Source of the DNA: Methylophilaceae bacterium | GTDB taxonomy: Bacteria > Pseudomonadota > Gammaproteobacteria > Burkholderiales > Methylophilaceae | DNA: 64,000 bases | Direction of reading: 5' to 3' | Assembly (NCBI GenBank): GCA_013141125.1 | Contig: JABFRO010000001.1 | Location: 1-64,000 of the forward strand | In this document: positions 17,588 to 26,948 of the stretch, in pieces | How the letters are laid out: each line of letters opens with the position of its first letter | Position numbering within the stretch: position 1 is the stretch's first letter | Notes under the pieces: model-generated | Databases searched by the model: none | What the model was told of the DNA's origin: nothing | What the model saw: only the letters and a program-made list of their open reading frames with translations | Program-made: the position numbers and the translations under genes

Positions 17588-18925
17588 ATGGGATCAGGTT
17601 TTATAAAAAGTTGTTCGGATTTATTCAAGCTTGCAGCACATGAGACCGATGCGGGGGGCGGCAATATTGGTTTGCTGATCATGATTATGTTGACTTTTAT
17701 CTTGAGCGTAGTCACGGCTATATTGGCGGTATATCAAATTCGTGTGGATGCTGAATTTGCCAGAAGTTTGAGTCAGTTAATGGCTGAGCAGAAATTTTTG
17801 GGCGTAAAGGCGACTACCTGGCTAGCACTGGCTTGTGGCTTTGCTTTGTTGGCGGTGATTTTAATTGCGCTAAGAGCGCATCGTCAGGTTGCTGCAGAAC
17901 GGCTACGCTCCTCACAGACTTTGCAAATCAATTTGCAAAATCAGCAAGCGGTGCTGGCTTTGCTGGATGAGTTGAATGATGTGGCTGCCGGGGATTTAAC
18001 CGTAAAAGCCAATGTGTCCGATAACATTACCGGTGCCATTGCGGATTCAATCAACTATACAATTGAAAGTTTAAGCGTTCTGGCAGCTGGCGTTAATAGA
18101 GCCTCCGAGCAGGTTAGTCTGGCTACAGCGCAGGCACAGGATACTTCCGCCGCGCTGCTGTTGGCGGCAGAGCAGCAATCCCGTCAAATTGAAGATACCA
18201 GTGCCGCCGTGAATAGCATGACGCATTCCATATTGTTGGTTTCCAATAATGCCGCCGAGGCATCGCAGGTCGCCAGGCAATCATTGCTGGCAGCTACCCA
18301 TGGCACACTAGCCGTGCAAAATACCATTTCTGGTATGAACGAAATTCGCACTCAGATACAAACCACTTCCAAGCGCATTAAGCGTCTGGGGGAAAGCTCA
18401 CAGGAAATTGGTGAAATTGTGGAGTTGATTTCCGACATTACCGAGCAAACCAATATTCTGGCATTAAATGCAGCCATACAGGCTGCGTCTGCGGGCGAAG
18501 CCGGTCGCGGCTTTACCGTGGTGGCAGAAGAAGTGCAGCGCTTGGCGGAGCGATCAGCAGAAGCAGCCAGACAGATCAGTGCGATTGTGAAAACCATACA
18601 AATGGATACTAATAGCGCGGTGGCAGCGATGGAAAAAAGTACGCAAGGCGTAGTCGATGGAGCCGCATTATCCGATGCGGCGGGACAGACCTTGAATGAG
18701 ATAGAAACAGTAACCAATCATTTAGCACATTTGATTAACTCCATTTCAACGGCCACTGCAGCACAAGGCGAAATGGCGGCGGTAGTGAGCCAGAATATGC
18801 TGGATATTCAAAACATTACAGCACTCACCACGGATGGTACCCAGCAAACAGCACAATCGGTGGGACAGCTATCCGCGTTAGCTAAAGAATTGCGCAGCTC
18901 TGTAGCCAATTTCAAACTCACTTGA
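17588..18925 (+). CDS. pilJ: PilJ-like methyl-accepting protein, short form
   Basis: 445 residues. Two membrane helices (about 25-47 and 77-97) enclose only about 30 residues, followed by a HAMP-like region and an MCP signalling domain with [20 protein letters not shown] and [18 protein letters not shown], the PilJ variant of the hairpin tip. Pseudomonas PilJ is nearly 700 residues with a large periplasmic PilJ domain. Here that sensor is essentially absent, so input probably comes from the membrane or cytoplasm, possibly from the divergent operon. Confidence 0.87.
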   Translation: MGSGFIKSCSDLFKLAAHETDAGGGNIGLLIMIMLTFILSVVTAILAVYQIRVDAEFARSLSQLMAEQKFLGVKATTWLALACGFALLAVILIALRAHRQVAAERLRSSQTLQINLQNQQAVLALLDELNDVAAGDLTVKANVSDNITGAIADSINYTIESLSVLAAGVNRASEQVSLATAQAQDTSAALLLAAEQQSRQIEDTSAAVNSMTHSILLVSNNAAEASQVARQSLLAATHGTLAVQNTISGMNEIRTQIQTTSKRIKRLGESSQEIGEIVELISDITEQTNILALNAAIQAASAGEAGRGFTVVAEEVQRLAERSAEAARQISAIVKTIQMDTNSAVAAMEKSTQGVVDGAALSDAAGQTLNEIETVTNHLAHLINSISTATAAQGEMAAVVSQNMLDIQNITALTTDGTQQTAQSVGQLSALAKELRSSVANFKLT

Positions 18926-18961
18926 TAATGAATCCAACTTTGATACTCAAGCGGAATTAAT

Positions 18962-21900
18962 ATGGCTGAAGAATTTGACATAGGCTCTTTTATTTGGGTG
19001 AAAGACGAAATAGATCAATCGCTTAAATGCGTAAAAGATCACTTTTCTGCTTTTCTTGATATGGGTAGCGATGTAACTTTATTGCGTCATGCACAGACAC
19101 ATTTATATCAAGTGAGTGGTGCGCTGGATATGGTTGGCTTGCGCGGATGCGAGCGACTTTGCGCGGAAATGGAAAGGTTGTTGGCAAAGCTTGAGAAAAG
19201 TGAGGTAGAGGCTAGCCCAAGAGTGATGGGCATTTTTGTGCAAGCCATTGATGCGTTGGCGCTTTATTTGCAGCAATTGCTTGATGGCAATGCCGATGTG
19301 CCATTGCGACTTTTCCCTGCGTTGCAGATGTTGAGCGCATTACACGGTGAAACGGTTAAGGAGGCGGAACTGTTTTTCCCCGATACCTCCTTGCGTGCAC
19401 CTAAAGACATTGACCGTGCAGTTATTGAAGCTGCGCAACTTTCTGATTATATGATTGATCAGCGCAAAAATTACCAAAAATACTTACTCGACTGGTTGAA
19501 AACGGCGGGTGCGGAAAGTTTGGAAAATATGCGCTTGAGCATACGAAATGTGCAGCAAGTTCAGCAGCAATCTGCGCATAAAACCTTGTGGTGGGTCGTC
19601 GGTGCTTTTATTGAGGCTTTGTCACAACACACTATTGCGAAAAATACACAGGTGAAACGGCTTTGTCGTCAAATCGACCAGCGGATGCGTGCTGAAGAGG
19701 TTGGCTATAAGGCGACCGATATTTTTCTGCGTGAGATTCTTTATGTTGTAGCGTTGAGCTTGCCGCTGACAGAGCATATCGCGCAAGTTAAAAAACTATA
19801 TGAGCTGGATGCGCTGTTACCTACAGCCGATATTTCAGACCCGAACTCTTCGGAAAGCAAGGAGACGGATGCCATTGCTCTGCCTTTGCTGTCGCACAAT
19901 GAGCATGATATGTTGCAGGTGACGGTACAACAAATCAAAGAGGCTTTGCAGCTGGTTGAGCAGGCGCTGGATATATTTTTTCGTACGCCATCGAATCAAC
20001 AAGTATTGGAAGCTGTGGATGAGCCGCTGCAGCAAATCATAGCGGCTTTTGATCTTATTGATAAACCCTTGCCCACGCTATTGGCCAAGGCAAGCGCGAA
20101 GCTGGTTGTTCATTTTCAGCGTGAAACGCCTATTGTCAGCCGGGAACAAAATCTGGCGCAGTATGAATTATTGGCAAACAGCCTCAGTTTGCTTGGTTTT
20201 TATGTGGAGGAAATGCCACGCACGCGGCCAGAAACTGACCAGGCATTGAGCGATATATTAGCTAAATTGGAATTACAGTTAAGCACTAACGAACTGGTTT
20301 CGTCGCAGGAAAACACAGTGCTACAAACAACTGAGCCCATGCTTGCTATTTCATCTGTCGTGGCGGGTTGTCCGCTGGATACGGAGTTACTGGGCGTTTA
20401 TCTGGATGAGGCTAAAGAGGTGCTGGCCAACGTGGCGCAACATGGCCAAGCGTTACAGAGGGATGTTGCCGATAAAAATGCGCTACTGGAAATACGTCGC
20501 GGTTTTCATACGCTAAAGGGGAGTGGGCGCACAGTTGGATTGAATGAGCTGAGTGAAGTAGCCTGGATGGTTGAAAAGCTGCTGAATGAGATCATCGAAC
20601 ATAAAAGGATGCTTAGTTCAGCGCATTTAGCTTTTATTGAACAAGTTGGCCAGGCCTTTTTTGCCTGGGTGGCGCAGTTGAGTGAATCTGGTTTTGCCAA
20701 TATTAATTGTGCGTACTGGCAACAGCTGGTGGATGGCTTGGTATATGAAACTGACCCCAGCGAAGCTGAAAAGCAAAGCGAAATTGAAACAGAAGGTGAA
20801 GTCGATAGGCAAAGCGAATCGAATAGCAAGCTTGAATCCGCGCTAAATATTATTGATGCTGTGGAGTCTGTTGCAGTAGACGGCGAGTTACTATCCATTT
20901 TTCTGGAGGAGGCGAGTGAGCTGATATTGCAAATTGGCAATGCCTTGCGTGCGTGGCAGGCAAATCCACAAATGCTGGAATATGCCGAAGCATTGTTGCG
21001 CAGTTTGCACACCCTGAAGGGGAGTGCCAGAACCGCAGCTTTACTTGATTTAGCCAATGCCGCACATGGCATGGAGGATCATATTAACCGTATGGCGCAT
21101 AAAAAAATCAGTGCCAAAGGCTATTCTGGCCTGTTTCTTGATTTGGATCGCATCAGCACTTTGCTGGAAGCTGCGGCTAGTATCAACCCTGAATCCAGTT
21201 TGCAACTTGCAGATGCTGAGGCGGTGCTGGCAGGGCATCAACTTGCTGAACAACACCCACATTTTTTACGTCTGCGTACGGATGTGCTGGACACACTAAT
21301 TAACGAGTCTGCTGAAATTAGCATTTCACGTGCGCGTTTGGGACAGGAAATACAAGGTTTTAAGCAATCTTCATCCGATTTAACTGAAAGTGTTATACGT
21401 TTGCGCGAGTATTTGCGTGAGCTGGAAATGGAAACTGAAATACAAATGCAATCACGCATGACGCATGTGCAGGAAATGCAGGGGGCGTTTGATCCGTTGG
21501 AATTTGACCGGTTTACACGTTTGCAGGAGCTGACGCGCATGATGGCAGAAAGTGTGAATGATGTGGCGACGATACAGCGCGGCTTGCTGTTGAATCTGGA
21601 TCAGGCGCAATCTGTAATGCGGCAACAAAACCGTATGAGCCAAACCTTGCAACATGGCCTGATGGCTGTGCGTAAGGTGCCATTTTCATTGATCTCCGAG
21701 CGCTTGCAGCGCATGGTGCGCCAGACGGCAGGTGAGTTGGGTAAGTTTGCGGAATTGGTGATTGAAGGCGAAGCCCTTGAAATAGATCGTAGTCTGCTGG
21801 ATAAAATCGGCGCGCCACTGGAACATTTACTACGTAATGCTGTTGGACATGGCCTGGAAACGCCAGCGCAGCGCAAAAAACAGGGTAAACCGAAGCTTGG

Positions 21901-23089
21901 CAATATCTCACTAAAAATACAGCGTGAAAACGACGAGATAGTCATCAGTGTAGAAGATGATGGTGCAGGTATCAATTTTCAGCGGGTGCGGGAAAATGCC
22001 ATTCAACACGGATTGATTGGCGCAGATCAGACCTCTAGCGAACAAGCACTACTTGCCATTATTTTTGAACCCAGGATTACCACGGCTATTGATGTAACCG
22101 GGATTTCAGGGCGTGGCGTAGGCTTGGATGCCGTGCGCGGCGACATTGCAGCGCTCGGTGGGCGCATAGAGGTTAGTAGCACACCGCTTCAGAGTAGCCG
22201 TTTTTGTATTTATCTTCCGGCAGCTTTGTCGGTGTCGCAAATGGTCTTGATAAGAGTAGGCACACAAATTTTCGCGCTGCCATCGCACATGCTTGAGCAG
22301 TTGCAAACGCTGCAAACGGAAGATCTGGCAGAAGCTTACCGAACCAAGTGCGTTAGTTGGTCGCAGCATGAATATGCTATTCATTATTTAGCCGATTTAA
22401 TCGGAAATCATGAACAGAAGCCTGAGGAGCAAAACCAAACCCCGATACTTTTATTAAGGAGTGGGGCTAATGGTCTCGCCTTGCATGTGGATGAAGTTAT
22501 AGGCCATCAGGAAGTGGTAATGAAAGCTGTGGGCTCTCAATTAGCCCATGTGCCCGGAATTTCAGGCGCGGCCGTCTTGGTGGATGGCAAAGTGGTGTTG
22601 GTTATTAATCCTGTGCAGATGGCAAGGCTTGAATTGGCTAAATGCGGGACACGTTCAATGACTGAAAAAAAGGCTTTAGCACCTGTAAATAGCAAGCCTG
22701 AAATAATGGTGGTTGATGACTCTTTGACTATGCGAAAAGCGCTGAGCCGTATTCTGGAACGGGAGGAATTTCAGGTACGGACGGCCAAGGACGGCCAGGA
22801 TGCGCTGGAGCAATTGCAGGAGAGCGCACCATTACCGGATTTGATATTGCTGGATATTGAAATGCCACGCATGGATGGCTTTGAATTTACACGTATTCTG
22901 CGTGAAGATCCGATTAATGCGCAGATTCCTATCATTATCATTAGTTCGCGGACGGCAGAAAAACATCGCAATCTGGCAGAAACTTTGGGGGTTAATGCTT
23001 TTATGGGCAAGCCTGTGCATGATGAAGCGTTTCTTGCACAAATTTATGAATGCTTGCAAGGTAGTGCGCACGCAGATAGTTTGCTTTGA
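18962..23089 (+). CDS. chpA: ChpA-like hybrid chemotaxis histidine kinase
   Basis: A 1375-residue CheA-type kinase. N-terminal helical Hpt-like regions are followed by two clear phosphotransfer domains with His516 (GFHTLKGSG) and His683 (SLHTLKGSA). Next come a dimerisation helix region, the HATPase (LEHLLRNAVGHGLETP; EDDGAGINF; GISGRGVGLDAV), a CheW-like domain (LSVSQMVLIRVGTQIFALPS) and a C-terminal receiver with Asp1298 (LLDIEMPRMDG). This is the domain order of ChpA/PilL in Pil-Chp systems, though with fewer intact Hpt domains than the Pseudomonas protein. It phosphorylates PilG; its own receiver probably acts as a phosphate sink or feedback element. Confidence 0.9.
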   Translation: MAEEFDIGSFIWVKDEIDQSLKCVKDHFSAFLDMGSDVTLLRHAQTHLYQVSGALDMVGLRGCERLCAEMERLLAKLEKSEVEASPRVMGIFVQAIDALALYLQQLLDGNADVPLRLFPALQMLSALHGETVKEAELFFPDTSLRAPKDIDRAVIEAAQLSDYMIDQRKNYQKYLLDWLKTAGAESLENMRLSIRNVQQVQQQSAHKTLWWVVGAFIEALSQHTIAKNTQVKRLCRQIDQRMRAEEVGYKATDIFLREILYVVALSLPLTEHIAQVKKLYELDALLPTADISDPNSSESKETDAIALPLLSHNEHDMLQVTVQQIKEALQLVEQALDIFFRTPSNQQVLEAVDEPLQQIIAAFDLIDKPLPTLLAKASAKLVVHFQRETPIVSREQNLAQYELLANSLSLLGFYVEEMPRTRPETDQALSDILAKLELQLSTNELVSSQENTVLQTTEPMLAISSVVAGCPLDTELLGVYLDEAKEVLANVAQHGQALQRDVADKNALLEIRRGFHTLKGSGRTVGLNELSEVAWMVEKLLNEIIEHKRMLSSAHLAFIEQVGQAFFAWVAQLSESGFANINCAYWQQLVDGLVYETDPSEAEKQSEIETEGEVDRQSESNSKLESALNIIDAVESVAVDGELLSIFLEEASELILQIGNALRAWQANPQMLEYAEALLRSLHTLKGSARTAALLDLANAAHGMEDHINRMAHKKISAKGYSGLFLDLDRISTLLEAAASINPESSLQLADAEAVLAGHQLAEQHPHFLRLRTDVLDTLINESAEISISRARLGQEIQGFKQSSSDLTESVIRLREYLRELEMETEIQMQSRMTHVQEMQGAFDPLEFDRFTRLQELTRMMAESVNDVATIQRGLLLNLDQAQSVMRQQNRMSQTLQHGLMAVRKVPFSLISERLQRMVRQTAGELGKFAELVIEGEALEIDRSLLDKIGAPLEHLLRNAVGHGLETPAQRKKQGKPKLGNISLKIQRENDEIVISVEDDGAGINFQRVRENAIQHGLIGADQTSSEQALLAIIFEPRITTAIDVTGISGRGVGLDAVRGDIAALGGRIEVSSTPLQSSRFCIYLPAALSVSQMVLIRVGTQIFALPSHMLEQLQTLQTEDLAEAYRTKCVSWSQHEYAIHYLADLIGNHEQKPEEQNQTPILLLRSGANGLALHVDEVIGHQEVVMKAVGSQLAHVPGISGAAVLVDGKVVLVINPVQMARLELAKCGTRSMTEKKALAPVNSKPEIMVVDDSLTMRKALSRILEREEFQVRTAKDGQDALEQLQESAPLPDLILLDIEMPRMDGFEFTRILREDPINAQIPIIIISSRTAEKHRNLAETLGVNAFMGKPVHDEAFLAQIYECLQGSAHADSLL

Positions 23090-23152
23090 CTGGTTTGCTT
23101 TTGCAGGTTTGCTTTGATTTTCACGAAGCAGAAATAATTACTTGTCACAGCG

Positions 23153-23947
23153 CTAATGGTCGGGTAATGCCCATTGTTGGTCATAAGCTTTACCCTCGTT
23201 GTCGGAAGCTTTCACGGCCAATACCTTGCCCGTTTGCGGATAGCTGAAATGCAAATAAGGGTCGGCGCTGATGCCAACGCCAACATCCATGCCTAGTAGC
23301 GGCTTGCCATCCAGACTAAAATCCAGCCGATTAATGTAATAGGCTTTTGCATAATAGCCTTGCACGGTGCGCTCAAAACCGGTGCGCATGGGGTGTTTGA
23401 TGTTAAAGGACAGCTGATTTGTAATTCCTGATTGCGGCGTTTGCACATTGATTTTCATGCGCCCGGCTTCCGCGCGCAGTTTGGTTTCATTGATGCTGAC
23501 ACCGCCACCACAGCCGCCACCGAGTGTTTTAATGGCGATCTTTGCCATATATAATTTGCCGCTTGAGGTTTCGGCAATTACGCGTACATAAGTATCTTTT
23601 TCCAAGCGGATGCGGCTGGCAATGACAGGCGGCATTTCAGGGGTGAAGTGAAAGGTGGCGGTGAGTTGCACGGGATTGGCATCCGTGAGCACATAAACTT
23701 GGCTGATGTAATTACCCGTCTGTGTTGGGTAATCAATAGTGAAGGCAAATGGTACCAGTGCAGCATTTTCTGCACGTTCTGCGGCCTCCAGTTTTATAAA
23801 ATCACTGCCATCTGCAATTTCTTTTCCGGCGAAAAACGCCTTGTGCATGGCTGGCCAATAGCTATCCACCACGGCGGCAAATGCTGTAACAGGCATCAAT
23901 ATGGCCATAACCAACACCCTCAAGTAAATCTGCCAGAGCTTTTCCAT
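23153..23947 (-). CDS. Quinoprotein dehydrogenase-associated SoxYZ-like carrier
   Basis: 264 residues with a signal peptide (hydrophobic core to AFAA, about residue 25). The N-terminal half is SoxY-like, ending in TLGGGCGGGV, a glycine-flanked cysteine like the swinging-arm Cys of SoxY. The C-terminal half is SoxZ-like. This fused family occurs next to PQQ dehydrogenase genes. The cargo is unknown; a periplasmic thiol carrier is likely. It is the last gene of the xox cluster, one base after the beta-propeller gene. Confidence 0.83.
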   Translation of the reverse strand: MEKLWQIYLRVLVMAILMPVTAFAAVVDSYWPAMHKAFFAGKEIADGSDFIKLEAAERAENAALVPFAFTIDYPTQTGNYISQVYVLTDANPVQLTATFHFTPEMPPVIASRIRLEKDTYVRVIAETSSGKLYMAKIAIKTLGGGCGGGVSINETKLRAEAGRMKINVQTPQSGITNQLSFNIKHPMRTGFERTVQGYYAKAYYINRLDFSLDGKPLLGMDVGVGISADPYLHFSYPQTGKVLAVKASDNEGKAYDQQWALPDH

Positions 23948-23948
23948 G

Positions 23949-24914
23949 CTAATGGATCACCACACCCCAAGGCATTTGCCCGACAGCGATGGTTTTTACA
24001 ACGGTGTTATTTGCCGTATCAATCACCGAAACATCATTTGAGCGGCCATTGGCAACGTACAGCTTTTTGCTGTCAGGTGTTAACGCCATATTCCAAGGGC
24101 GTTTGCCTACGGGAATTGTGGCTTGGACTGTTAGCGTTTTTGTATCAATCACACTCACCGTACCATCACCACCATTGCTCACATAAACATGTCGGCCATC
24201 GGGCGCGACAGCTACGCCATTCGAGCGCAAGCCCACTTTGATGGTTGAGGTGATTTTCCAGTCTTTTGTTGAAATGACTTCCAGCAGATTGGCCGCTTCA
24301 TTGGCGATGTAAACCTGTTGTCCATCCGCTGAAAAGCCTATGCCACGCGGGTGTTTGGCGTTTTTGATAAGTGCAACGGATTTACGCGCGGCAATATCAA
24401 TGACATCAGTATCACCGCTTGCTTCGTTACTTGCCAATATGGTTTTTCCATACTTGGAAAACACGCAATGTTCGGCGTTTCTGCCTTGTGTTTTGACACG
24501 GTGGCTTGGTTTATTCGTCGCTAAATCCACAAAGGAAACGGCATTTTCTTCTTCCAAACAGGCAGCGAGCGTTTTGCCATCGGGCGAGATGCTAATGCCT
24601 TCCGGCCCATCGCCAATCGCTATTCTCTTCAATTCCTTGCGCGTGGCAATATCCAGCACTGCAATGGCGTTGGCATCACGTACAACTACATATAAGGTTT
24701 TACCCGCCTGATCGATGGCAACGCCTTGCAGTTTTTTGCCCAGTGAACCGCTTTCCGGGATTTGATGCAGCACTTGATCGGTCACGGTATCAATCACGGA
24801 AACTGTGCCATCCTTTTCATTCGGCACATAAGCCAGAGGCGCGGCTGAGGCTTGTAGGCCGTAGCCTAGAGTGATGATGAAACCTGCTAATAATTTTAAT
24901 TTTTGGATTTGCAT
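23949..24914 (-). CDS. Periplasmic YVTN beta-propeller protein (PQQ-catabolism-associated)
   Basis: 321 residues with a signal peptide (to ASAA, about 25). Seven-fold repeats carry DGTVSVIDT, KTLYVVVRDANAIAVLD, HVYVSNGGDGTVSVID and KLYVANGRSNDVSVIDT: a YVTN-type seven-bladed propeller. Such proteins accompany PQQ dehydrogenase clusters. A direct role is not established; binding of a dehydrogenase or metal-cofactor assembly has been proposed. It is cotranscribed with the SoxYZ-like gene. Confidence 0.85.
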   Translation of the reverse strand: MQIQKLKLLAGFIITLGYGLQASAAPLAYVPNEKDGTVSVIDTVTDQVLHQIPESGSLGKKLQGVAIDQAGKTLYVVVRDANAIAVLDIATRKELKRIAIGDGPEGISISPDGKTLAACLEEENAVSFVDLATNKPSHRVKTQGRNAEHCVFSKYGKTILASNEASGDTDVIDIAARKSVALIKNAKHPRGIGFSADGQQVYIANEAANLLEVISTKDWKITSTIKVGLRSNGVAVAPDGRHVYVSNGGDGTVSVIDTKTLTVQATIPVGKRPWNMALTPDSKKLYVANGRSNDVSVIDTANNTVVKTIAVGQMPWGVVIH

Positions 24915-25033
24915 CCTGGTTTGATCCTTATGAATAAGGTTGGGGGCGTAGCTTGGATAACCGAAGCGGATTCTCAGTACTTAGTGAAAAGGTGGATGCG
25001 ATTAACTTATCCACGCTACATGACTTATTTAAA

Positions 25034-25582
25034 TTACTTCACTTCCAAATACTTCTTAATTCCTTCCAAGCCGGCGTTGTACAAATCTTCAATGGCTTTA
25101 TTGGCCGCAACATTATCCTCACCGGCAGGGGCTTCCATGGTGTTGGCTTTGTTATAAAAACGGCCTGTCCAGCTTAATTTACTTTCGCCAGCAACATCAC
25201 CTGGGCTGACTTTCATCACCGAAGTGTAATTACTCACCAAAAACGTGCCGTCCATCATTTTGTAACCCAGCTTCATGTCTTCATCAATGGTTTCACGTTG
25301 TTTTTCATATAGCGTTTTGCCGTCTTTAAGCGTGACAGTGCGAAAGGTGTAGGTTTCACCGTCTGCATCATCTTTCTTTTGCTCTGTTTTTACGCTGGTA
25401 ACTGAGGGATGCCATTTATCAATCGCGCCAAAATCTTTCACCAGCGCCCACACTTTGGCGGGTTCCGCTTTAATCACAATTTCTTTTACTTGTTTTTGGC
25501 CGCTGGGGCCGTGTGCAAAAACTGTGACAGGCATGAATGCGATAGGTAAAACAAGGGCAGCCAGAGTGAATATACGTTTCAT
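25034..25582 (-). CDS. MxaD-like periplasmic SRPBCC protein of the xox cluster
   Basis: 182 residues with a signal peptide (to VFAHG, about 23). It has an SRPBCC/START-like fold (KVWALVKDFGAIDKWHPSVTS, ASSOCIATED with LYEKQRETIDED). It is paralogous to the mxaD product at 44952, sharing the mature start HGPs and WHP motif. MxaD helps electron transfer between methanol dehydrogenase and its cytochrome, so this copy probably serves XoxF. Confidence 0.87.
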   Translation of the reverse strand: MKRIFTLAALVLPIAFMPVTVFAHGPSGQKQVKEIVIKAEPAKVWALVKDFGAIDKWHPSVTSVKTEQKKDDADGETYTFRTVTLKDGKTLYEKQRETIDEDMKLGYKMMDGTFLVSNYTSVMKVSPGDVAGESKLSWTGRFYNKANTMEAPAGEDNVAANKAIEDLYNAGLEGIKKYLEVK

Positions 25583-25642
25583 TTGAGTAATGCTCCTAAA
25601 GTGTTATGAAAATTAAAACTTGGGTTGCGTTGTTGAAATAAC

Positions 25643-26623
25643 TCAATCGGTATTGCCAATAAACTGGCCGAATGAGCGGCTTTTTGACCCTGTGGCTATG
25701 CTCTTAACTTTGCGATTAGTGACAGGGTCAATAATAGTAATGCTGTCTTCCAGCCAGCTGGTGGCGATGATTTGTTTATTGGTGACATCGTATGCGATGC
25801 CTTCCGGGAAACCATCGACGGAGATTTTTGTGATTGCCTTACCTTGCGCCACATCAATCACCGAAACACTATCGCCACCGGTATTAGTCACATAAATCCA
25901 CGCGCCATCCGGGCTGACAGTTACGCAATAAGGATGCTCGCCTACCTTGATATTTGCAGTGACTTTGCTATTTTTGGTATCAATGGCAGAAACCGAATTG
26001 CTTTCCACATTCACCACATAAAGCACGCTTCCATCCGCATTTAAAGCCAAGCCATACGGATGTCTTTCAACAGGAATATGGCGCAATACTTTCGCACTTT
26101 TAATATCAATCACCACCACATCATCACTATCTCTATCGGCCACAAAAAGCTGGCTGCCATCACGGCTGACTACCATTCCCGAAGGCGCTTTACCTACCAG
26201 CAAATCGCCTTGTTTAACGTTTTTGACAGTGTCATAAAACAGAATCCGTCCGTGATACCAATCCGCCACCATCAATGCTTTGCCATTGGGCGTGACTGCC
26301 AAACCCACAGGGGCAATATCGAGTGCGATTTCGCCTGTTACCTTGTTGGTTTTCATGTCGATAATGGAAACCGAGCGGCTTAACACATTGGAGATGTAAA
26401 CACGCTGTTGCTTTTGCGCGATGGCGATACCCACGGGTTCTTTACCTACGGCGATATTGGTGACGAGTTGGCGGTTGCTTAGATCAATCACCGAAACCGT
26501 ATTGCTGCCCTGATTGGTGATATAGGCCAGCTGCGCGGCTTGCACAAAAGTGGGTACAACTAAAATTATTAGCCATGCAATTCGTTTCAGGGTTTGTGTT
26601 CCTCTGGTTTTCTTTTGTCCCAT
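25643..26623 (-). CDS. Second periplasmic YVTN beta-propeller protein
   Basis: About 326 residues from ATG 26623 (MGQKKTRG; AAAGGCGA upstream). This overlaps the end of the preceding gene by 37 bases. A longer frame reaches 26671. The signal peptide is cleaved near VQAA. Repeats include GSNTVSVIDLSNRQ, RVYISNVLSRSVSIID, LFVADRDSDDVVVID and WIYVTNTGGDSVSVID. It is the same fold as the product of 23949-24914 but clearly diverged, so the two are old paralogues. Confidence 0.85.
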   Translation of the reverse strand: MGQKKTRGTQTLKRIAWLIILVVPTFVQAAQLAYITNQGSNTVSVIDLSNRQLVTNIAVGKEPVGIAIAQKQQRVYISNVLSRSVSIIDMKTNKVTGEIALDIAPVGLAVTPNGKALMVADWYHGRILFYDTVKNVKQGDLLVGKAPSGMVVSRDGSQLFVADRDSDDVVVIDIKSAKVLRHIPVERHPYGLALNADGSVLYVVNVESNSVSAIDTKNSKVTANIKVGEHPYCVTVSPDGAWIYVTNTGGDSVSVIDVAQGKAITKISVDGFPEGIAYDVTNKQIIATSWLEDSITIIDPVTNRKVKSIATGSKSRSFGQFIGNTD

Positions 26624-26940
26624 GCGTCTTTCGCCTTTTGAATGTAAGTGTTTGGTCGATCCAGAAACCATTGCAGAGATGTACCGCTGCTAAAACAATA
26701 GCGTTTACCTGTATCTGGATTCACCCAATTAATCGAGCAATCTGTCTTGATTAACGCGCCGGAAATGAGACCGATGACATCCAAACTATCAAATTCTCCA
26801 TGCGTAGCTTTGGGGACTACCGCTTTCCAGATACCATGGTCATGTGAAACTTTATCTTCACCCGCCATGGCACCTGAAACACAACAAACACTAAACAGAA
26901 AGCATGCGGTAGCTATCTTATTCAACATAACTTTCCGCAT
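26587..26940 (-). CDS. Secreted YHS-like domain protein in the xox cluster
   Basis: 117 residues with a signal peptide (to AMAGED, about 27). The mature part of about 90 residues has IKTDCSINWVNPDTGKRYCF followed by a LQWFLDRPNTYI segment. The pattern (Cys, short loop, Tyr-Cys-Phe, then F-x-x-P-x-x-Y) is that of YHS/TRASH-type metal-binding domains, normally found in copper or heavy-metal proteins. It lies nine bases after xoxG. Involvement in periplasmic metal handling for XoxF is inference; the family assignment is by motif only. Confidence 0.72.
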   Translation of the reverse strand: MRKVMLNKIATACFLFSVCCVSGAMAGEDKVSHDHGIWKAVVPKATHGEFDSLDVIGLISGALIKTDCSINWVNPDTGKRYCFSSGTSLQWFLDRPNTYIQKAKDAWDKRKPEEHKP

Positions 26941-26948
26941 GTTTTAAA

